From positions 124,001 through 188,000 of the forward strand of contig JAIETZ010000002.1 in NCBI GenBank assembly GCA_019744775.1: a stretch of DNA of 64,000 nt. The letters are read 5' to 3'. The translations under genes and the position numbers were made by a program. The notes beneath the pieces are model-generated. The model saw only the letters and a list, made by a program, of their open reading frames with translations, was not told where the DNA came from and searched no databases. Numbering within the stretch: the stretch's first letter is position 1; each line of letters opens with the position of its first letter. Of this stretch, positions 53,601 to 62,600 are shown piece after piece. This stretch comes from Candidatus Obscuribacterales bacterium. Its GTDB lineage: Bacteria > Cyanobacteriota > Vampirovibrionia > Obscuribacterales > Obscuribacteraceae.

Positions 53601-56600
53601 GTACAAGCTAGCTGTTCCACCGTCAGCGACAAACTGGACAAGACCTGTCGTTTCAATATTGCCGTTGTTGTTACCGGCAGTATTGACGCTTAGTGTGCCA
53701 CCATTGCTCAAGAAGGTAATTGTACCTGTGTTGGCTGCGCCCAAGGCAACCAAGTCACCAGTATTGGTTACGGACAAGCCGACGTTAGCGCCACTGCCTG
53801 ACAGTAATGGAATGATATTGTCGTCATCTGTTGCATTCAAGCCAAGTACAACGGCGTTGTCGATGATGTATTGCTGCGTCTCCGTTCCCATACGAGCAAA
53901 GATGATGTTGCCACCCGTTGCATTGGTGTTGCCGTCGTTTGTTGTTATCGCATGTGGATTAGTTGCGTTATCAAAGGTGGCAGCGTTTGTAAACAGATTG
54001 ATTTGACCACCTGTAGCTCCAGTTGCTCCAGCTAATGCTGTTATGTCTTGTTGAATATCAATTGGGCTTACAGATGAGCCGGACAATAGTGTGATGACGC
54101 CACCGTTACCGTTGCCATCACCATTAGCTTCCAGACTGCCTACAAAGGATGTGCCGCTGAGGTTGCCGACTACCAACACTTCTTCCGTTGCGATGCCGAC
54201 TATACTACCGCCGTTACCGTCGCCTTCGCCATTGGCAGCAAGAGCGCCATTTACTTGAATGCCGGTACCTTGGATGTAGATCTTACCGCCGTTGCCGCTA
54301 CCGGATGTGACAGAGACATCAATGGCGTCAGCTTGTCTGACGTATGTGGGTCCCTGCAAGTTAATTAGCGTGATGCTGCCACCGTCACCTCTGCCGAGTA
54401 GGTTAGCGCCGCCTGAAGCGGTGAGCAATGATCCTGTCGTGCCTGATTCGTTCCAGACACCATTGAATGAACCATCAATGGATGGCGGTGTAAGAATGTC
54501 ACGATCAATTGTTAACGGTGTGGTTGTCTTGGTGATGATTGTGATTGAACCACCATTACCGTTTGGTGCGCTCACGCTCAGTTTGTCATTTGGAATCCAG
54601 ACGCCGCCAGGAGCGTTAACTGTAATCGAACCGCCATTAGCGTCAGGCAAGCCGGTAATGATGTTATTGCCGGCAACCGGTCCGCCTTCTGCACGCAACG
54701 TACCGTTGACGTAGCTAGATCCGCTAGCCTGACCGATTACTAGAGTCTGTTGCGTATCGAATGTAAGCAAGGTGATGGAGCCACCACTGCCGGAACCGAC
54801 ACCGGAGACATCCATAACTGGAATTCCGCCAATTAACGGTAGTCCGTCTATTTGTAGAACGGTGCCGCCTAATGTGAGGTTGCCGCCATGGTGGTCTGCT
54901 ACGGTGCCGTCGTAAGTAAATCTGACGGCATTGGCAAAGTCAGTAATTTGTAGAGGACCATTTTGGTTGATGAGTGTTATTGTGCCGCCGCCACCTGCAC
55001 CGCCGACAGCGATGAATCCGGCAATGTAGTTATTACCACAAGCCGGTCCGCCACCACAGCCGACAATTAAGGCATTGCGTGAGTTGGTGATTACATTTAC
55101 TTGACCTGCTTCACCACCAGCCATTGTGCTGTTGGCTTGCAGGGTACCGTAATTGACACCGAGAATCACCTGACCGAGATTGTCGTTGATGATATTGCCA
55201 CCGGAATTAATTGTGATTGCACCACCGTTTGGTCCGTTGACAGTGACGATCCAATCGAAATTCAAGACTGCAATTGCCGGCACGGTAATGAATACGTTAC
55301 CGCCGGAATCATTGGCGACATCCAAGCTTGCTGATGTAGCGTCAACTGTCAAAGCTGCTTGTTGCATCAAGTCTCCACCTGTGAGAACAAGATTGATGTT
55401 GCCGCCGGAAGCGCCGTTGCTGCTGGCAACAATATTGCCGCCGTTAAGCTCCAGTCCGCCGTTGCGCAGCTGACCGACAAAGACATTGATGTTGCCGGCA
55501 TTGCCGAAGAAGCTGGATGCATCGAGGCTCGCTCCACCGGCGTTTGGATTCAAGGCAATGCGTCCAACTCCTGCCAACAAATTGATGTCGCCGGAGCCAC
55601 CACCGCCTGCGTTGAAGCCACGGTTACCGGAAAGAATGGCACCGGACATTTCAATGTCCTGACCGGTTGCAACAGTGACATTGCCGTTAAGTCCGCCGCC
55701 GAATGAGCGAATTGAATTACCGCCGAATGTATCGCTCGATGTAGCACTGACGCTAATGCTACCGGCTGTTGCAACAAGATTTACATTGCCTCCGTTTGAT
55801 TGTGAGGAACCTGTATTGGCACTGCTATCGATGTAACCGTCGACAGTAATTCCGCCTGCTGGTGAAACAACGAAGATGCTGTTGCCTTGACCTTGTGAAT
55901 CAGTAAAGTTGGTCGAGCCGGATGCTGATGTGTTGGTTGTGGCAAAGCTTGTTACCAGGTTGCCTGTTAAGTGAATTCCTTGTGCGGCACCCAGAACAAC
56001 CGGAGCTGCCGTATCGGCATTGGCTAAGTAATCCATCGACATCAATTGACCAATGGCATTAACAGCAGTCAGTTCACCGGTAAGGGCAACAATTGGCGCC
56101 AGCATATGGAAGTTGCCGTCTGTGTTGACCGTGATGCTGCCATTTGTAGTAGCCAGATCAAGTGAATCAAAACCACCAGCTGCCAGGTTGCTGCTGACAC
56201 CTGTTAACGAAATGGTAAATGTCTGGTCACCAGTCAATACGAGATGCGCATCTTCGCCTACTCCCAACGGATTGGCATTTTGGAACCATTGAACAAGTGT
56301 ATGTCCGTCTGGATTGTATACATGCTGAGTGATGTCATCCATGTAATTAACAGCACCGGCTATTACATTGCCGTTGGTGAGAATTACAACCGCACCGGCT
56401 GCTTCATCTCTTGTTTGTTGGTTCGCAATGTTGGCGTTGTCGGTTACAGGCAGACCGGTTACTAGATTGACTCCGCGTGTGCTGGAGATAAATACATCGC
56501 CACCAAAGCCGTCTGTTAATACATTTGGTGTGGCACTTATAAACGGATTGCTGGAAGTATTGCTCGTGGTGATAGTGCCTTCAACATTTATATAGCCAGG

Positions 56601-59600
56601 AGCGCTTATGGCAACCGAGCCGCCTTTGGCTGTCGAGCCGGAAGCAGTTGTGTTTATAGACTGGATTTGCATAATTCCTGGCTCTTTGGGCAGGCTCAAG
56701 GCAAGTGCCGGATCCATATTGATCATGACGACGTTACCACCGCCTGTGGCACCTGATGTATTGATATTGCCGATGAGCATGGCGTATCCGTCATCTCCGG
56801 ATGTCACATTGCTCATTACGACATCGCCGCCGGCGCCATTTGCGCTTGACGTATTGACGTTGAAGTCACCATCGTTTTGTGCGCGAATGGTTGTTATTGC
56901 GCTAACAAATACGCGTCCACCACCTGCTGGACCTGAAGCATTAATTCCAGGATTGCTCGAGCCGACACGACCTATTTCAACTGCATTTTGTGAGTTGCCC
57001 GCAACAACAAGACCGCCTTTGGCACCGACCGTATCGAGAAGTCCGAAGTTACCACTGACATTGATGTCACCTGTTACAAACTGATCACCGGCTGCCGTCA
57101 ACATGACGTTACCGCCGTAGTTACCTTCGCCTGTACCGTAAGCGACTATGTCGTTTGGAATATTGAAGCTGCCCTTCAGGGTGGAGATAATTACCAATCC
57201 GCCGTTACCACCAGTGGAAGAAGCGTCAATTGCAGCAAAGGCATTAGCTGCTAGTTGCGAATAGCTGCTGTCGACATATGGGCTGTCGATAACTAGCGAT
57301 GTAACACCAAATGTGTTGGCATAGACAGAAACAATGCCGGCTCTTAGATTTTGGCTGCGGCTATTGAGTGATTCTGCCGTGACTGAACCACTCGAACCAA
57401 TTACAATTGAACCGCCAAATGCGTTATCCAGACCACTGGCATCAATATGTCCAATGTTGCTTGTTGTAGCAGCACCGGCAGCATTAAGAATAAAGACGCC
57501 GCCGATATTCAACTGGTTACTGGTCTGACCATAGCCTATAAGATTAGCGCTGCCCATATCCAGTGAACCATTACCAAGTTGAATCGTGATGTGACCACCA
57601 TTGGTACCACCGGATACATTGATATTGTGTGGATCAGTTACGTTGAAGTTGATGTCTTCAGTACCAATGCCGATGTCATTGCCGGATATCATCAGCGTGC
57701 CGCCACGACCTTGCTGCGAGGACAAGTCAATTGCCGTCTCATTGTCTGACAAGGTACCGACAACATTGACGCGACGACCGGACAAGGTGGCTGTGCCGCC
57801 CAGTCCAGCTGTTGTGTTAGCCGAGATGCTTGATACTGTGACTATGCCCAATGGCGCTCTTAGTTCGATGTCACCGCCTGGTTGAGAGACGGTACCATTA
57901 GCTGCCAATGTTGTAGCCGTTAGATTGGTAGCCATAGCTATTGCTACAAACGATCCGCCGCCGTTATTGCTGGCTAGACCAGATACATCGACAGCGCCAC
58001 CAATGTTCACAGCGCCACCTAGCAATTGGACGGTGCCACCGTGCGAGCCTGGTTGCGCACGAGTTGTGCTCAGTATGTCGCCGCCGACGCTCAATGTTCC
58101 GAAGTTGAACATGTAAATTGGCGCGCCGTTAGCGATTAGCGATGATGTGGTGCTGCCCGTGCAACTTGGGAAGCAGTTGGTTACATCATTGGTAACGCTT
58201 ACATTGTCGGCACTCAAGATTGCTACAGCAGAAGTGCCGTTGCCGGTAACTGAGTTAGCGCTGACAGAGCGTGGTGTAACAAGCGGTGCCAAGAAGCTTG
58301 ATGTCGGTCCGACAAATGTCAGATCGTTGAAGGCAATGGTTGTTGGGAAATCAACCAACGGACCAGCCGGCATGCCGTAGGTCATGCTCGATGTTGAATC
58401 AAGAATGTATGGTTGAGCACTCGGTGTAACAGCAAATGTGTAATTGTGGCTCGAGTTGAGAACAGTAGCGTTAAACATTCCATTGACGCTGTTGTTGGAG
58501 TTGTAGATATTGTTCTCGACGAGATTCGGGAAGAGTCCGACATTTGGACCGGTGACAAAGTTGGAGACAACCGTGGCGCCACCTAAAGTGACGTTGTAAT
58601 AGATATCGCCGTTGGACATTACAACTTCGGTACCCATCGAGCCTAAAGTACCACCGGATACATTGATACCGCTGACACCGTCAATTGCTGTGCCTGGGAG
58701 AATGAGAGGAGCATTCGAGCCGACGGAGATGTAGACGCCGCCACCGACACCGTTGCTGGCAGTGCCGTTAGCGGTAATATTGCCGGCAATTGTTGCCTGA
58801 CCTGGCGTGGAGATGACAACCGAGCCGCCGAATGACGGAGCGGAAACATCGAGACTGCCGGAAATAGTCACTGTGGTGTTATCAATTGTGAGTGATGCGC
58901 CACTGCCGCTTACGGTGATATCAGCAGTCGGATTAAATGTAGCGAGCCAGATGGTGCCACCGACACCGACGTTCAAGGCAGAGACTGCATTTGCACCAAT
59001 TGCTCCTTCAACATCGATACCGTTCTTGGCTAGAACCATAACGTTGCCGCCATTGTTATAACCACTGGCGACTATGTCGGCGTTGATGCTGACTTTATCT
59101 TCAATAGATTCAATAACAATTTGACCGCCTCTTTCCAGACCATAGGCATTTAAGACTGTGTCCGATCCGCCGTTGATTGTTACAGCACCACCGGCCTTGA
59201 GATAAATTTGACCACCGTTGAATAGAGTGCCGTGCGCATCGATACCGACATCACAGCCGACACAGCTTTCTTCTATCGTCAAGTTACGAGTAGCGCTCAT
59301 GTAGACGCTGCCGCCGCTATAGCCTTGATCGTTGAATAGCCAGTTTGTTTCTATACTGCCCTGAACACTTATTTGCACTACACCAGGTGTGCCCTTGTCT
59401 GAAGATGTGTCGATTGTTGCCGGCGACAAACTATTGCTACCGAATGTGCCGAGATAACCTTTGTGCACGCCAATTGTCAGATTACCGGCAGCGCCAACTG
59501 TGGAGCTTGTGTCAACAAGTGCAGTTGGTGAGTCAGTAAGGATTAGACCAGCTGAGGATTGATAGGCAACGCTACCGGACAAGAGTGATTGCTGAATGAG

Positions 59601-62600
59601 CAATGTGAAGTTACCGCCACCGGCTGCCGCACCGGATGTATCAATTCCAGGAACAATCAAGTTGCCTATTCCGATGTTTACGGTCAGATTGCCACCTGTC
59701 GTATTGGCTGATGTATCGATTATGTTATCGAACATAACGTCGCTGCCGGCAAGAATTTCTACGTTGCCGCCAAGCACAGCTGCGCTTGTTATTAGATTCG
59801 AGGCATGCACTGTTCCATTCGGTGCAATTATCGTCACGTCACCACCGATTGTGGTACCGCCGGCACGAATGCCTGCTGAACCGGCAACAACACCGGAGCC
59901 GTCCAAGTCTATGGAAGAACCGGCTTGAATATTGATGTCGCCACCGACATTACCTTCGGTGAATATTGCCCACGGTGTGAGCGCAGCGCCGCCGGTGTAG
60001 ATATTTACCGTGCCGCCTGTTTGAGCGCCGGTTGTTAGTTGCGTGCCATTTGTAGTGCCTGAATCATTCATGATATTCAGTCCGCCTGGTGGCACTAGTC
60101 CGAAGCTGCCCTGCGTGCCGGCTAGAACTGAAATGTTGATTGTACCGCCGTTGGATACTTGCGAACCGGCGTTGATGCTATTTTCCGGTGGAGGGATAGA
60201 GAAGACTGTGTTGTTGGTAGCAACAAGTCCTGTGTACAAGCCGGCACCGGACAAGCCTATAAGGATATTGACGACACCACCTGTACCGGCAGCGCCAGTA
60301 GCGTCGATGTAACGGCTATATGTTCCTTCCGGACTATTCAATGTGATATTGCCGGAAGCGGTTACCAAGTTAACTTCACCGGCATTTACTGGTGAGCTGA
60401 CATTGATTTGACCATTGACGGCTATACCGGCTCCCGTTGTGACATTAACAATGCCGCCATTCAATCCACCGGTGGAAGTAAGATCACCAACTGTGGCAGA
60501 AGCGAACGGAGCAAAGGTATTAATGATGCCTCCGTATTGTGTACCGGATACATCAACACTGCCGGTATTAACTTGACCTAGCGCTGAAACAAATGTCACG
60601 GTGCCGCCGACGCCAGTGCCGGTATTGGTCACATCACCAGTTACATTCATAGTATCCAGCGATACCAATGTAATGTTGCCGGCACTACCTGAGGCAACTG
60701 TCAAATCACTAAGGATGTCAAATCCGGTTTGGGAAAGAACTGGAACTATCGCACGACTATTGCCACCGTTATCAATTGTCACTGTGTTGCCCGCACCGGA
60801 AGGTGTGCTGAATGAGAGATATCCAGCTGGATTGTAATTGTCCAGCGTCGATGGCGTAACGGTAATTGTTATGCCACCGGTGACATTGGTAGGTACATTG
60901 TAGACAACCGATGATGGGTTCACATCGGAGAAGACACCAAGTTGTCCGGCGGCTACGCTATTGGTACCGCTTTGATTGATGTCTTGACCGGCGACTAAAA
61001 TAATTTGTCCAACTTGAGCGCTGCCTGATTGAGCAAGTGCATTGACATTGGTAAGTGTCAGATCATTGCCGCTGGACAAGAATACTGTTCCTGCAGCCGC
61101 TTGATTGCCGGCTCCGGCATTGCTGTTGCCGACATTTACATTACCCCCTAGTGTGACATTGCCCAGACCGGCAACTGCCACTGCGGCACCCAGACCTTGC
61201 GTGCCGGAAGCAACACCATTGATGCTGACACCGGCTGTCGCACCAATTGTTAGTGATCCAAAGCTGGCATCCATACTGTAGACCTGTACGGTGCCACCAC
61301 CTTGACCGCTTACATTGATGGAGCCTATACCGATGGAGACTCCAGTACCTAAATTGCTGCCGCCTGATACAACCATTACGTCAGCGCCGGAACCGTTAAG
61401 TGATGTTCCTGTTAATCCATATGATGATGTGATGGCACCAGCCGATGAAGCAAATATTGAACCGGCATTAGCCGTTCCTGAAACATCGATGCCAAAGACA
61501 TTGTTCTGGAGCGTACCTGTTGCATTGCCGTACGACAATGCTTGCTTGCCGCTGACATCAACGAATCCACCAGTTGCTCCACTTGTGCCTGTTGCATCAA
61601 TGTTGCCTACAGTGACACTGTTGCTTGGTGAATAAAGAATTACTTTACCTGCGTTGTTGCCGGTGCCGGATGCATAAGCTTCAATATTGCCGGCATTTAT
61701 GGCGCCTGTACCCTGAGTGACCATGAGTACAGTTCCGGCATCATTGCTTTGCGCGCCGACTGTTATATTACCGGTGGCGGTAATTTGTCCAGTGACTGCT
61801 TGCATAGCTACATTGCCGCCCTTTGCTTCGCTTGTGCCGGCAGCTAAGATGTCGTTGTTGCCGACATTGATATTGTTCCAGGCTTGTAATGAAACGGTAC
61901 CTGCTTGATTGCCATTACCCAAGCCGCCTACATTTACATCATCACCCAGCGTGATGGAACCAACTAGAGCCTTGGCGTTCAAATAGCCACCGGAGCCGTG
62001 TGCGGATGAGGCATTGCCACTCAAATTGATTGCACCAGTCACGGTGATGTCACCAAAATAGCTGAACAGATTGACATTGCCGCCATCGGCATTTTGCGTG
62101 CCGCTAGCATTGATGCTGCCGCCGACAGTGATGTTGTCCTGAGCAAAGATGTTGACATAACCGCCGGTGAAGTCAGTGCCGTTGCCTTGAGCGGCAATCG
62201 AGCCAAGGTTTACTGAACCGGCTGTTGAGTTAATTAGTACCAATCCGCCAACTGCGAGCAGCGAACCACTGGCATTCAGTGCCCCTGTTACTGTGACGTC
62301 ACCTACGGCATTGATGGCGATATTACCGCCTGGTGCATTTGGTCCAGTTGAAGATGTATCGACAGATGTCAGACTGACACCACCCAATGTGTTGATGCCG
62401 ACATTACCGGCAGCAGCACCAGCTGAGCCCGTGGCAATCAGGTCTTCACCGACGACACTGCCTTGAGCGGCGATACCTATATTTCCGGCAAAACCAACTG
62501 GTCCGGTTCCGGAGGAATCAAGATCTTCATTGAGGGTGATTGCGCCCAATGGGTTAGCCAAGACTATTGAGCCGCCTTTGCCTACTGGAGAGCTGGTATC